Of a stretch of DNA of 64,000 nucleotides, positions 52,748-60,469 are shown in pieces. Under the pieces are notes generated by a model. It was not told where the DNA came from. It searched no databases and saw nothing but the letters and a program-made list of their open reading frames with translations. This DNA comes from RACS-047 sp031553855. GTDB taxonomy: Bacteria > Bacillota > Clostridia > Christensenellales > Pumilibacteraceae. Numbering within the stretch: the first letter of the stretch is position 1; each line of letters starts with the position of its first letter. The DNA lies in the NCBI GenBank assembly GCA_031553855.1, contig JAVBKW010000031.1, forward strand, positions 13,272 to 77,271. Reading direction: 5' to 3'. The translations under genes were made by a program, and so were the position numbers.

Positions 52748-53236
52748 TCACTTAAGGAGTCTGGGCCTTAAAACCGAATACTTCTTCATTGCGTTTTTCA
52801 ATAAGAAATATAAGGGTATTCCTAAGCCCGCGACCGCTAATATCTGCCCTGCGCCGACTGTGAGGACGTTTAAAAAATATCCGGTTTTTATATCCGGGAT
52901 CGTGAGAAAAATTACCGGCACAAGCAGCGCGTTGACGACGATAGGCGGGATTATCCCAAGATAAATCTTGCGCGAAAAATAAGTGAGAACAGCGGCGATA
53001 AGCGTTGCCGCGCTCCCAATAAGCATATCCATAGGGCCGCTCGCGATATTTGCTATAAAGCACCCGATAAAGAGTCCGGGGATCGCCTCGACGTAGAAGA
53101 GCGGCAAAATACACAGCGCCTCCGACACGCGAAATTGCAGCACTCCGTAAGAAATAGGATATACCGCAAGCGTAAGCGCCGTGTAAAGCGCGGCGATAAC
53201 GGCGGTAAGAGTTATAAAATATGTTTTTCTGTTCAT
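52748..53236 (-). CDS. queT: Queuosine precursor transporter (QueT family)
   Basis: 162 residues, five or six membrane helices, typical of the QueT S-component of ECF-type vitamin transporters (VSEALCILPLFY and GPMDMLIGSAATL segments). It should import queuine or preQ precursors. I looked for a preQ1 riboswitch upstream and do not see one; instead a three-hairpin repeat begins about 110 bases upstream. Converges with uppP. Confidence 0.85.
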   Translation of the reverse strand: MNRKTYFITLTAVIAALYTALTLAVYPISYGVLQFRVSEALCILPLFYVEAIPGLFIGCFIANIASGPMDMLIGSAATLIAAVLTYFSRKIYLGIIPPIVVNALLVPVIFLTIPDIKTGYFLNVLTVGAGQILAVAGLGIPLYFLLKNAMKKYSVLRPRLLK

Positions 53237-53348
53237 AGCTTTTCGACCTTTTTTTCAATTATAAACAAGAATGTGATTAAGGGGAAGGATTATAGAGCAA
53301 GGCTTTTTTCAGCAGAAAAGACGCCGCTCAAAATTTTATTAACTTGAT

Positions 53349-53497
53349 AAAAGGTATTAACCCCAGGGCAAGCCCTGGACCCGCCGCCGATAGCGGCATG
53401 TTCCGCCCCAAGGGGCGGGTTTGTACCTTTTGCGGCGGGCGCATTTGCGAAAATGAAAGCGAGCCTTCATTTGTCTCAAATACTTCTTGATCAAAAG
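53349..53497 (+). repeat. Three-hairpin repeat element, copy 4 (diverged)
   Basis: Outer stem AAAAGGTA (53349-53356) / TACCTTTT (53424-53431). Inside: CAGGGC/GCCCTG, GCCGC/GCGGC and CCGCCCC/GGGGCGG. Hairpin sequences differ completely from copies 1-3, but the layout and the following tail (GCGGGCGCA...AAAATG...TTCTTGATCAAAA) match copy 2. Confidence 0.75.
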
Positions 53498-53547
53498 TCT
53501 TGCAAATAAAAATTTTTTATTTTTTGATTAATTTTTTCCAAACCCTA

Positions 53548-53576
53548 TTGAAATTTAACAGTTTTTATTGTATACT
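53548..53576 (+). promoter_or_regulatory. Promoter of the flavin reductase-like gene
   Basis: TTGAAA (53548-53553), 17 bases, TATACT (53571-53576). The leader is about 16 nt and contains the AAGGGAG ribosome site. Confidence 0.7.
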
Positions 53577-53598
53577 ATTTGCACAAGGGAGTTTTTAT

Positions 53599-54099
53599 AT
53601 GACCGATAATCAACGAAACATTTTGCTCAAAGCGCTTTCTCAAAGCGGCGTGTTCATTACAAGCGGAGAAAAAGACCACGTAAACATTATGTCGCTTCAC
53701 TGGGGAACGCTGGGGTCGTTTTGGAATAAGCCCGTTTTTGTGCTGCCCGTGCGGCATTCAAAATACACCCACCGTTTAATAGACGAACACCAGTATTTCG
53801 GCGTTTCTGTGCCCAACAAGGATATGCGGAACGAAATCATTATGTGCGACCATCTTTCGGGGCACAACATAAATAAATTCGAGGCGCTAAACCTCCACCC
53901 TAAACGCGCCAAAGACATTCCCGCTTATTTGATCGCGGGCTGCGGAATGTATTTGGAATGCAAGGTCATATTTACGGCGGAAATGAATTCAAAGGATCTA
54001 GACGATGTGATAGTTTCCGAGCATTACGAAAACGGCGACTTCCACACGCTCTATTTTGCCGAGGTTCTCAACTGCTACGACGAAAGCGAAATGGAATAA
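53599..54099 (+). CDS. Flavin reductase-like domain protein
   Basis: 166 residues of the FMN-binding split-barrel fold. The order GVFITSGEKDHVNIMSLHWGT (about 15-35), FVLPVRHSKYTH and YFGVSVP follows the flavin reductase domain of the DIM6/NTAB family. Probably a cytoplasmic flavoprotein; substrate unknown. I use the ATG at 53599 with AAGGGAG seven bases upstream; a longer frame adds a hydrophobic run that includes the promoter. Confidence 0.85.
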   Translation: MTDNQRNILLKALSQSGVFITSGEKDHVNIMSLHWGTLGSFWNKPVFVLPVRHSKYTHRLIDEHQYFGVSVPNKDMRNEIIMCDHLSGHNINKFEALNLHPKRAKDIPAYLIAGCGMYLECKVIFTAEMNSKDLDDVIVSEHYENGDFHTLYFAEVLNCYDESEME

Positions 54100-54128
54100 A
54101 AGCTTAAAGCATCAGTGTACTTTTCGGG

Positions 54129-54158
54129 TGCCGGACATCTTTGTCCGGCATCTTTTTT
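54129..54158. terminator. Bidirectional terminator
   Basis: TGCCGGACA pairs with TGTCCGGCA around TCTT (54129-54150), followed by a T run. It separates the convergent flavin reductase-like and cyclophilin genes. Confidence 0.85.
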
Positions 54159-54197
54159 CGTTATTTTTTCAACTCCCGCCTTTTTAAGCGCGCCGCT

Positions 54198-54716
54198 CTA
54201 AAGTATCTCTATAGTTTTAATGACGACGGGTTTGACAGGGATATCCTCATAGCCTTTCCACGCGGTAGTAGCTACCTTGCTGACGGAAACCGCAACCTTT
54301 AAGCTTTCCTCGTCGCTGACCTTTCCAAAGGCCGCATATTCGCCGTCAAGATAAGGAACGTCGGCAACGCAGATGAAAAACTGGCTTGTAGCCGAGTCCT
54401 TGACCATTGTGCGCGCCATAGAAATAACGCCCGCCGTATGCTTGAGCCCGTTCATTACTCCGTTCGACTTAAATTCGCCCTTAACCGTTTTAGAAGAATT
54501 CTTCGCTTTAAGCGCGCCGCCCTCTTCTCCCGTAAAGCCGCCGCCCTGGATCATAAAGCCGGGGATAACACGGTGGAAGCAAAGCCCGTCGTAGAATTTA
54601 GCCTGGCAAAGCTCGGTAAAATTTGCTACCGAAAGAGGCGCAACGTCGGGATAAAGCTCAAGATTGATTTTTTTACCGTTAGTAAACTCGATAACGGCTT
54701 TTACTGTGTTTTCCAT
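54198..54716 (-). CDS. Peptidyl-prolyl cis-trans isomerase, cyclophilin type
   Basis: 172 residues, no signal peptide, so cytoplasmic. Active-site segments FHRVIPGFMIQGG (about residues 47-59) with catalytic Arg and SQFFICVADVPYLDG (about 111-125) are complete. Assists protein folding at proline bonds. AAAGGAG site; a GC-rich hairpin of a dispersed family ends 24 bases upstream of the ATG. 102 bases after the ABC-F gene. Confidence 0.95.
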   Translation of the reverse strand: MENTVKAVIEFTNGKKINLELYPDVAPLSVANFTELCQAKFYDGLCFHRVIPGFMIQGGGFTGEEGGALKAKNSSKTVKGEFKSNGVMNGLKHTAGVISMARTMVKDSATSQFFICVADVPYLDGEYAAFGKVSDEESLKVAVSVSKVATTAWKGYEDIPVKPVVIKTIEIL

Positions 54717-54740
54717 AAATTTTCAGTCTCCTTTTCTTTT

Positions 54741-54758
54741 GCCGGCCACCCTGCCGGC
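54741..54758 (-). repeat. RBS-proximal GC hairpin (cyclophilin)
   Basis: GCCGGC-CACCCT-GCCGGC, 24 bases upstream of the cyclophilin start. Same family as hairpins at 29605-29622, 56911-56927 and 62881-62898. Confidence 0.75.
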
Positions 54759-54818
54759 GCAATTTGTTTAATATTTCAACGGTTTTATTGAAATTTTTGA
54801 GGCTTATTTGCAGCCTCT

Positions 54819-56402
54819 TTAGCTATCCAGCTCTAAATACTCGTCGTACGTCATATCGCGGTCGAATATTTTCTTACCTTTCGTATCCAGTTCTATAATG
54901 CGGCTTGCGACGGTGGAAATAATTTCCTCGTCGTGCGTGATAAAAAGCATTCCGCCCTTAAAATTAGTCATACCCTTATTGAGCGCAGTGATGCTTTCAA
55001 GGTCGAGATGGTTTGTCGGCTCGTCGAAAATAAGAAAATTCGCGCCCGCGAGCATCATTTTAGAGAGCATACAGCGCACTTTTTCGCCGCCGGAAAGCAC
55101 CTTTGCCTGTTTTAACGCCTCCTGACCCGAAAACAGCATACGGCCCAGCCAGCCGCGCAGGTATTCCTCATAATGTTCCTTCGAGTACTGGGAGAGCCAT
55201 TCGACTAAATTCAGCTCGACCCCGTCGAAATAGTTATCGTAATTTTGCGGCATATAAGCCGAGGTTATGGTCTGACCCCACCTTATTGTACCGCTGTCGG
55301 CGGATTGCAGCCCCATAATGCAGTCGAAAAGCGCGGAAACGATTTGGGAATTGGAACATAAAAATCCGATTTTATCGTCCTTTTTCAGCTTAAAGGAAAC
55401 GTTCTCGAAAAACCCTTTTTTCGTAAGGTTTTCAACTTCCAAAATCTCGTTGCCTATCTCGCGCTCGTACTTAAAGTCGATAAACGGATAGCGGCGGCTC
55501 GAGGGCTTAATATCGTCCAGCTCCAGCTTTTCAAGCTCGCGCTTGCGGCTCGTCGCCTGCTTGGATTTAGACGCGTTCGCCGAGAAACGCGCGATAAACT
55601 CTTTAAGCTCGCTTGCCCTCTGCTCTTTTTTCTTATTCGCTTCCTTTGCCTGACGCACCAGCAGCTGGCTTGTCTCATACCAGAAATCGTAGTTGCCCAC
55701 AAAAATATTGATCTGCTTGAAGTCCACGTCGCAGATGTGCGTGCAGACCCTATTAAGAAAATGGCGGTTATGCGAGACTATGATAACTGTAGTTTCGTCG
55801 AGGCTCATGATATATTCTTCGAGCCATTTAACGGTTTTGGCGTCGAGGTTGTTGGTCGGCTCGTCGAGGATAAGGATGTCTGGGTTGCCGAAAAGCGCCT
55901 GCGCGAGCAGTACCTTGACCTTGATCTTAGCGTCAAGCTCCGACATCTGCTTATAAAAATTTGCCGCGTCTACTTTGAGATAATTCAAAAGCGATTCGGC
56001 GTTCGATTCGGCCTCATAGCCGTTCATATCGGCAAACTCCGCTTCAAGCTCGCCCGCCTTAACGCCGTCCTCGTCGGAAAAATCTTCCTTGGAATACAAC
56101 GCGTCCTTTTCTTTCATGACCTCCATCAGACGCTTATGGCCCCACATAACGGTTTCAAGCACGGTATAGTCGTCGTAGGCGTTCTGATTCTGCTGCAAGA
56201 CCGACATCCTCTCGTCTTTGGCTATATAAACGTCGCCTTTATTAGGCTCGATTTCGCCGGACAGCACCTTTAAAAACGTGGACTTTCCCGCTCCGTTCGC
56301 GCCGATGACGCCGTAGCAGTTGCCTTTTGTGAATTTTAAGGAGACGTGGTCGAATAAAACGCGCGCTCCAAATTGCAAGCTTATGTCGTTAACCTGTATC
56401 AT
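54819..56402 (-). CDS. ABC-F family ATPase (YkpA/YbiT-like)
   Basis: 527 residues with two nucleotide-binding domains and a linker (about 245-300) rich in Lys/Arg. Cytoplasmic, expected to act on ribosomes. NBD1 has an intact Walker A GANGAGKST (34-42) and Walker B ILILDEP, but its signature is MSELDAKIK instead of LSGG (about 153-161). NBD2 has an intact LSGGE (436-440) and Walker B, but its Walker A is FLCSNSQIVSA (347-357). Thus one composite ATP site is intact and the other is degenerate on both faces; from memory, Firmicute relatives of YkpA share this. Confidence 0.9.
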   Translation of the reverse strand: MIQVNDISLQFGARVLFDHVSLKFTKGNCYGVIGANGAGKSTFLKVLSGEIEPNKGDVYIAKDERMSVLQQNQNAYDDYTVLETVMWGHKRLMEVMKEKDALYSKEDFSDEDGVKAGELEAEFADMNGYEAESNAESLLNYLKVDAANFYKQMSELDAKIKVKVLLAQALFGNPDILILDEPTNNLDAKTVKWLEEYIMSLDETTVIIVSHNRHFLNRVCTHICDVDFKQINIFVGNYDFWYETSQLLVRQAKEANKKKEQRASELKEFIARFSANASKSKQATSRKRELEKLELDDIKPSSRRYPFIDFKYEREIGNEILEVENLTKKGFFENVSFKLKKDDKIGFLCSNSQIVSALFDCIMGLQSADSGTIRWGQTITSAYMPQNYDNYFDGVELNLVEWLSQYSKEHYEEYLRGWLGRMLFSGQEALKQAKVLSGGEKVRCMLSKMMLAGANFLIFDEPTNHLDLESITALNKGMTNFKGGMLFITHDEEIISTVASRIIELDTKGKKIFDRDMTYDEYLELDS

Positions 56403-56610
56403 TTTTTGTAAAAACTCCCGTAAATTTTTGCCGCTGCAGTCTTTCAGCGGCAGACAGCGCGGAATCTTTTGCGTTCCCCTTCAAAGAAAAAGGCTCAATT
56501 TGAAATACAACAAAAAGAGCCGTTTTAAATTATTAAGGGAACAATCTTCAGCGTTTTCCTTAAATCGTATTGAAAATCCTCGTTTTCCCTGCACAAATGC
56601 GGGAAGGCAT

Positions 56611-56883
56611 TTATTCGGCTTTATAAGGAAGAAGTGCCATCTGCCTTGCTCTTTTAATAGCAGTGGCAAGCGCGCGCTGGTGTTCTGCGCAGACGCCGGA
56701 CGTCCTGCGGGGAACGATTTTACCCTTTTCAGTGATATAACGCTTTAATTTAGCGATATCCTTATAATCGATGCTTTCGCTCTTTTCAACACAGAAAGAG
56801 CAGACCTTACGCTTAGGCGCGCGTCTTACTCGCTTGCTCTTATCGTCAAAGTCGTTAGCACCGGATTGCTTTTTATAATCCAT
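56611..56883 (-). CDS. rpsR: Ribosomal protein bS18
   Basis: 90 residues. Zinc-type bS18: KVCSFCVEK has a CxxC and a further Cys lies in TSGVCAEHQ. RYITEKGKIVPRR and HQRALATAIKRARQMALLPY are the conserved core that contacts 16S rRNA. I start at the ATG at 56883 behind AAGGAG; the frame extends 16 codons into a hairpin repeat and is rejected. Last gene of the rpsF-ssb-rpsR operon. Confidence 0.97.
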   Translation of the reverse strand: MDYKKQSGANDFDDKSKRVRRAPKRKVCSFCVEKSESIDYKDIAKLKRYITEKGKIVPRRTSGVCAEHQRALATAIKRARQMALLPYKAE

Positions 56884-56904
56884 AATACTTTTATTCTCCT
56901 TTTG

Positions 56905-57035
56905 TTTGCTGCCGGCTTGTTGCCGACGCATAATTTTACTAGATAAGAAGTTGCTGCGTTGTCGGGCAGCAGTTGGCTTTTTGCCGATTGAGTGTATTTC
57001 ACATACTCAGGTTAAAGGTAAAAAGCCAATCGCAG
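56905..57035 (-). repeat. Hairpin element between ssb and rpsR (RBS-proximal family, long form)
   Basis: GCCGGC-TTGTT-GCCGAC (56911-56927) lies 27 bases upstream of the rpsR start. A second inverted repeat pairs TTGGCTTTTTGCC (56973-56985) with GGTAAAAAGCCAA (57017-57029), around CGATTGAGTGTA...TACTC. The first 80 bases are similar to 29602-29680. Confidence 0.8.
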
Positions 57036-57078
57036 CTCGTATACGGAGATAAATTCTTTTCTAGTTTAAAAAATTTGG

Positions 57079-57498
57079 TTAGAACGGCAAACCTTCGTCT
57101 TCAACGGGTTTTAATTCTGCCGTCTGTTTTTTGGGCGCGTAGCTGCCTGCCCCGCCGCCTTGTGGTTGGCTCTCATTGCCGCCCGCGCGGTTTAAAAACT
57201 CAACGTCGTCGGCAACGATATCGGTTCTGTAACGCTTTTCACCGTTTGCAGTTTCATATGAGCTAGTCTCGATCCTGCCGCAGACGGCGACCTTACTGCC
57301 TTTAGTCAAAAACTTTCCGCAGTTTTCGGCAAGCGCGCGCCACGTCGTGATATTGAGGAAATCGGCCTCGCGCTCTCCGTTGGCGTTTGTAAAAGTACGG
57401 TTTACGGCGATCGCAAATTTGCAAACGGTAACTCCGCTGCCGGTGGTGGTCGTTTCGGGGTCACGCGTCAGATTGCCGACTAAAATACATTTGTTCAT
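57079..57498 (-). CDS. ssb: Single-stranded DNA-binding protein
   Basis: 139 residues: OB-fold (about 1-105; MNKCILVGNLTRDPE and NITTWRALAENCGKFL), a Gly/Gln-rich linker and the acidic C-terminal tip DEGLPF that recruits replication and repair proteins. Classic position between rpsF and rpsR; 52 bases after rpsF. Confidence 0.97.
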   Translation of the reverse strand: MNKCILVGNLTRDPETTTTGSGVTVCKFAIAVNRTFTNANGEREADFLNITTWRALAENCGKFLTKGSKVAVCGRIETSSYETANGEKRYRTDIVADDVEFLNRAGGNESQPQGGGAGSYAPKKQTAELKPVEDEGLPF

Positions 57499-57550
57499 AA
57501 TCTACTTCTCCTAAAGTTTGTTTTATTTTCTCAAAATTATAAGCTTGTAC

Positions 57551-57832
57551 TTATTTTTTGATAACCATAAAACGAACTACGTTGTCGGCGATCCTCATTC
57601 TGCGTTCGAGCTCGAGCGGGAATTCTGCGTTCGATGTGAAATTCATCAGAACATAGAAACCGTCGGTTTTGTAGTTGATAGGATAAGCGAGCCTTTTGTT
57701 TCCCCACTTATTGACGCTTTCAACTTCGCCGCCGCTCTGAGTTACGCTTGAGCTGAACTTCTCGATTTCCGCTTCTCTTGTTGCTTCGTCGAGATTTGCC
57801 GACAAGATATATAATACCTCGTACTTGTTCAT
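57551..57832 (-). CDS. rpsF: Ribosomal protein bS6
   Basis: 93 residues, complete bS6 (MNKYEVLYILSANL, WGNKRLAYPINYKTDGFYVLMNF, NVVRFMVIKK). It binds bS18 in the 30S platform. I start at the ATG at 57832, eight bases after AAAGGAGG; the open frame extends 119 codons upstream through the leader into a dinD remnant and is rejected. First gene of the operon. Confidence 0.97.
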   Translation of the reverse strand: MNKYEVLYILSANLDEATREAEIEKFSSSVTQSGGEVESVNKWGNKRLAYPINYKTDGFYVLMNFTSNAEFPLELERRMRIADNVVRFMVIKK

Positions 57833-57860
57833 TCGTTGTACCTCCTTTTGGACAATGACC

Positions 57861-57927
57861 CTCAAAACTGTTTTGAGAGTAAGGATAGCGGATATAACAA
57901 GGCTCCTGCCTTTTAATAAAATCCGCT
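57861..57927 (-). promoter_or_regulatory. Structured leader of rpsF-ssb-rpsR
   Basis: Hairpin 1 pairs AGCGGAT (57887-57893) with ATCCGCT (57921-57927) and has an inner AAGGC/GCCTT stem. Hairpin 2 pairs CTCAAAAC with GTTTTGAG (57861-57877). Leaders of this operon in many bacteria bind the S6:S18 complex for autoregulation; whether this one fits that motif I cannot confirm. Confidence 0.45.
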
Positions 57928-57957
57928 TCTGCTCCATTTTAAGATTAGAGCCTGTTA

Positions 57958-57986
57958 ATTTTAGCATAAAAAAATAAATATAGCAA
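57958..57986 (-). promoter_or_regulatory. Promoter of rpsF-ssb-rpsR
   Basis: On the minus strand TTGCTA (57981-57986), 17 bases, TAAAAT (57958-57963). It gives a leader of about 120 nt that includes the hairpins at 57861-57927. Confidence 0.65.
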
Positions 57987-58009
57987 GCATTTTTTAGTGA
58001 TGAAAAAAA

Positions 58010-58266
58010 CGCGGAAAATGCGCCGCGCTTGCGCCGCTGCCATGCTCGGGCCAATTTCGTGACCTCACGAAATTGGCCCGAGAATTCAAATCCGCTATTT
58101 TTGCAAGCTAACATAGCGCGATCTATTACTTTTTCAAAATTCCGCCACTGCCATATTCTAAAACACCGGCAAGCTCTCTTGCCAGCCAATATTTCGCGCC
58201 GTTTTCGTCAAGATGCCTTATATCCTCAATTATATTCTTTTGCTTTTAATTCGCTTATGCTTTCAT
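58010..58266 (-). pseudogene. dinD-like (DNA damage-inducible protein D) remnant
   Basis: Pieces in different minus-strand frames line up with the N-terminus of DinD/BRO-type proteins: SISELKAKEYN, then IEDIRHLDENGAKYWLAREL and AGVLEY, then WQWRNFEKVIDRAMLACKNSG and FREVTKLA. At least two frame changes are needed (near 58230 and 58155), plus one near the ATG at 58266. The match stops after about 95 codons, where a perfect 17-bp palindrome lies. The rest of the gene is absent; it is a decayed fragment. Confidence 0.75.
58045..58082. repeat. Perfect 17-bp inverted repeat
   Basis: CTCGGGCCAATTTCGTG (58045-58061) and its exact complement (58066-58082) with loop ACCT. No T run on either side. It lies at the broken end of the dinD remnant. 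Confidence 0.85.
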
Positions 58267-58334
58267 TATACTTAAAATACTGCATAAAAGTAAAGAAATA
58301 TCGCTTTCTTGCCGGATTATGAATCCGCCGCGAA

Positions 58335-58370
58335 AAAGAAAAAGGACGGTTTAAAATCTTAAAACCGTCC
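58335..58370 (-). terminator. Terminator of the MDR / zinc-ribbon operon
   Basis: On the minus strand GGACGGTTTTAAG pairs with CTTTAAACCGTCC-like sequence (58344-58370) and is followed by TTTTTC. Confidence 0.75.
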
Positions 58371-58393
58371 GGTTGATACAAGTAAGGGAATTA

Positions 58394-58894
58394 TTAAGCG
58401 CGCAGAGTCGATTTGCAATACGCGCAGACTTTTTCTTCCGGCAGAACCGGCCCGCCGCAGCTGGGGCATTTGAGGTTGCGGCTAAGCGTTGAGAGCAGCT
58501 CGTCGGTGGGTTTGTGATATTTCCAGCCGGGCAAATAGCCGCTTTTTAAAAGGGATTTAAGGTCTCTGCGCACCTGCGATTTGGGTTTTGCGGTGCTTTC
58601 TGCTATTTCCGCTATACCCGTTAAGCGGTTTGTGTTGATAAAGATCAGCAGGTTTTTTTTCGCGTTGAACATCATCCAAAACGTCCAGCCGTAGAACACG
58701 CCTAAAAAACTTAGGCCGCAAACTATTGCAAACACTATTATAAGCGGCGTTATGTGATTTACCGCCGAAACGACAAGCGCGGGAACAGAGGCGGCAAAAA
58801 GAAACGAAACCAATATGAGTACGCGCTTAAAAAAAGCCGCTCTTTTGCATATCTTATCTATAATATACGCGGGAACAAACTCAAAATCCGTCAC
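58394..58894 (-). CDS. Membrane protein with winged-helix-like segment and zinc ribbon
   Basis: 166 residues. Two membrane helices (about 22-45 and 50-75), a cytoplasmic segment resembling a short winged helix (GIAEIAESTAKPKSQVRRDLKSLLKSGYL, about 92-120) and a C-terminal zinc ribbon with CPSCGG and CAYC. GTG start behind AGGAGAAGG. Family not recognised by name. Follows the MDR gene by nine bases in one operon. Confidence 0.75.
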   Translation of the reverse strand: MTDFEFVPAYIIDKICKRAAFFKRVLILVSFLFAASVPALVVSAVNHITPLIIVFAIVCGLSFLGVFYGWTFWMMFNAKKNLLIFINTNRLTGIAEIAESTAKPKSQVRRDLKSLLKSGYLPGWKYHKPTDELLSTLSRNLKCPSCGGPVLPEEKVCAYCKSTLRA

Positions 58895-58903
58895 GGCCTT
58901 CTC

Positions 58904-59926
58904 CTAAACGCCTTTAACAAGCACTTTCATATATTTATCGGGCGATTCGCTCATTTCTTTTAAAGCGCCCTCCACCTCGTCGAAAGCAATTTCTTTAGAG
59001 ATAAGCTGCGCCACTTTAACAGATTTATTGGCAAGCATATTTATCGCGCTGGCCATAAATTTCGAGCCGTTATTGACCCCGAACACCGAAACCTGTTTAT
59101 TGATAAGCGGAGCAAGCGGTATGTTCATATCGTCCTCGAAGTTTCCCCAGCCCGCAAAGGCGGCTTTACCTCCGCGCGAAACAAGCGAAAGGGTTTTGTT
59201 CAGCGGCATTTTAGTATTGGCAAGATATACGGCGGTTTCCGCCATACGCCCGCCGGTGAGCGAAAAGATTTTTTTTTGAACGTCCGTATCTACGCTGTTT
59301 ATAGTATAATATGCGCCGAGTGCCGCAGCAGCATCCAGCCTGTCTTGGCGCGTATCTACCACGATCGGCACAGCCTGATGGTATATTGCTATCTGCGTTA
59401 GGATAAGCGCGATAATATTTGCGCCCACAATAACTATATGCTCGCCCTTTTCGACGTTCAGCCTGTTGAACGCATTCAGCGCCATGGCCGTATGCTCTAT
59501 GAAAATCGCTTCGTTATCCTTGATACGTTCGGGCAGCTTATATACGTCGTTTTCGCTCACAACAAAAAAGTCACGCAAAAAACCGTCCTCGCTGACGCCG
59601 TAGGTGAGCAGCTTTTCGCATTCGCCGGTCTTACCCGCTTTACAGTTGCCGCACGTGCCGCAGGGAACGTATGTATCCACCGCCACATGGTCGCCGCGCT
59701 GCAATCCGGTCACTCCTGCGCCGGTTTCCGTCACCATGCCCACGCCCTGACGCCCTATGATTATAGGGGCCTTATCCGTACTCAGCGCTCCCTCAAAAAT
59801 AAGCCTGTCTGTGAGCGATATCGCCGAATATGTTATTTTCAGCTTGACGCAACCGGGCCCGACGGTCTGGCTCGCCAGCTCGTCGCACCTTATATCATTA
59901 GCTCCGTATACTCTCCACGCTTTCAT
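58904..59926 (-). CDS. Medium-chain dehydrogenase (zinc-ADH fold) lacking catalytic zinc ligands
   Basis: 340 residues of the MDR superfamily with a Rossmann domain (IVIVGANIIALILTQIA, about 168-184). The structural zinc site is complete (Cys89, Cys92, Cys95, Cys103). The catalytic zinc site is not: the usual CGTD reads SLTD (Ser37), and the GHE motif reads GRQ (Gly58-Arg59-Gln60). The cofactor motif is also unusual, with GANIIA instead of GxGxxG. It may be a non-catalytic or repurposed protein. The promoter's -10 box is nine bases before the ATG and there is no ribosome site. Confidence 0.85.
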   Translation of the reverse strand: MKAWRVYGANDIRCDELASQTVGPGCVKLKITYSAISLTDRLIFEGALSTDKAPIIIGRQGVGMVTETGAGVTGLQRGDHVAVDTYVPCGTCGNCKAGKTGECEKLLTYGVSEDGFLRDFFVVSENDVYKLPERIKDNEAIFIEHTAMALNAFNRLNVEKGEHIVIVGANIIALILTQIAIYHQAVPIVVDTRQDRLDAAAALGAYYTINSVDTDVQKKIFSLTGGRMAETAVYLANTKMPLNKTLSLVSRGGKAAFAGWGNFEDDMNIPLAPLINKQVSVFGVNNGSKFMASAINMLANKSVKVAQLISKEIAFDEVEGALKEMSESPDKYMKVLVKGV

Positions 59927-59935
59927 AATAGGCTA

Positions 59936-59964
59936 ATTATACCACTATAAAAACTTTTTTTCAA
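59936..59964 (-). promoter_or_regulatory. Promoter of the MDR gene, nearly leaderless
   Basis: On the minus strand TTGAAA (59959-59964), 17 bases, TATAAT (59936-59941). Only nine bases lie between the -10 box and the ATG, so the leader is about 3 nt. Confidence 0.65.
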
Positions 59965-60034
59965 CTGTTTTATTCCGTTCTCTCAAAAGCGAACCGAACG
60001 CGGGGTTTTTAAATGATACGGCCGTACGCCGGGT

Positions 60035-60469
60035 TTATTCCTTGAATTGGGAAATAAAATCCTCAAGTAAGTCGGCGGTAAAGGCTACAAGTTCGGCGCA
60101 GGGGCGTTTTTTATAGTACTCTTTCGTTCTCTCCTCCGGAACGAAACTGCTTTTACCCTCTTGAAGGTTTAAAAGGTCGCGGCAGATAATAGAGCCGTTG
60201 GCGTCCTTCCATTTTTGCGCAAAAATCTGCTGAAGTTCGTACATCCTCGCCTTAGTAACGCGGCCGCCGTATTCAAGGCCCATGACCATAAAAGCCGCGC
60301 TGACCGCCCCGCAGACCTCTCTTAAACGCCCCATCCCCGCGCCGAATCCCAATGAAAGTTTGAGCGCGGTTTGTTCGTCCAACCCGTAATGCGGGCAAAA
60401 CGCAAGTATTACGCTTTGGGCGCAATTATAACCCTTTTTAAAATACCCCTCGGCAATTTCTCTGTACAT
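60035..60469 (-). CDS. C_GCAxxG_C_C family protein
   Basis: 144 residues. The spaced Cys pattern of this family is present: CAQSV near the start, CGAVSAAFMVMGL, CRDLL and a C-terminal RPCAELV. The family is probably a redox or metal-cluster protein, often near electron-transfer genes; function is not established. Ribosome site GAGGT. Monocistronic. Confidence 0.85.
   Translation of the reverse strand: MYREIAEGYFKKGYNCAQSVILAFCPHYGLDEQTALKLSLGFGAGMGRLREVCGAVSAAFMVMGLEYGGRVTKARMYELQQIFAQKWKDANGSIICRDLLNLQEGKSSFVPEERTKEYYKKRPCAELVAFTADLLEDFISQFKE

Noticed and set aside
53237..53598. preQ1 riboswitch expected upstream of queT
   Set aside because: No sequence matching the preQ1 aptamer pattern is visible; the structured part belongs to the dispersed three-hairpin repeat and faces the other way.
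57833..58189. 119-codon extension of rpsF
   Set aside because: It runs through the rpsF promoter and leader into the dinD remnant; the short start has an ideal ribosome site and the normal bS6 length.
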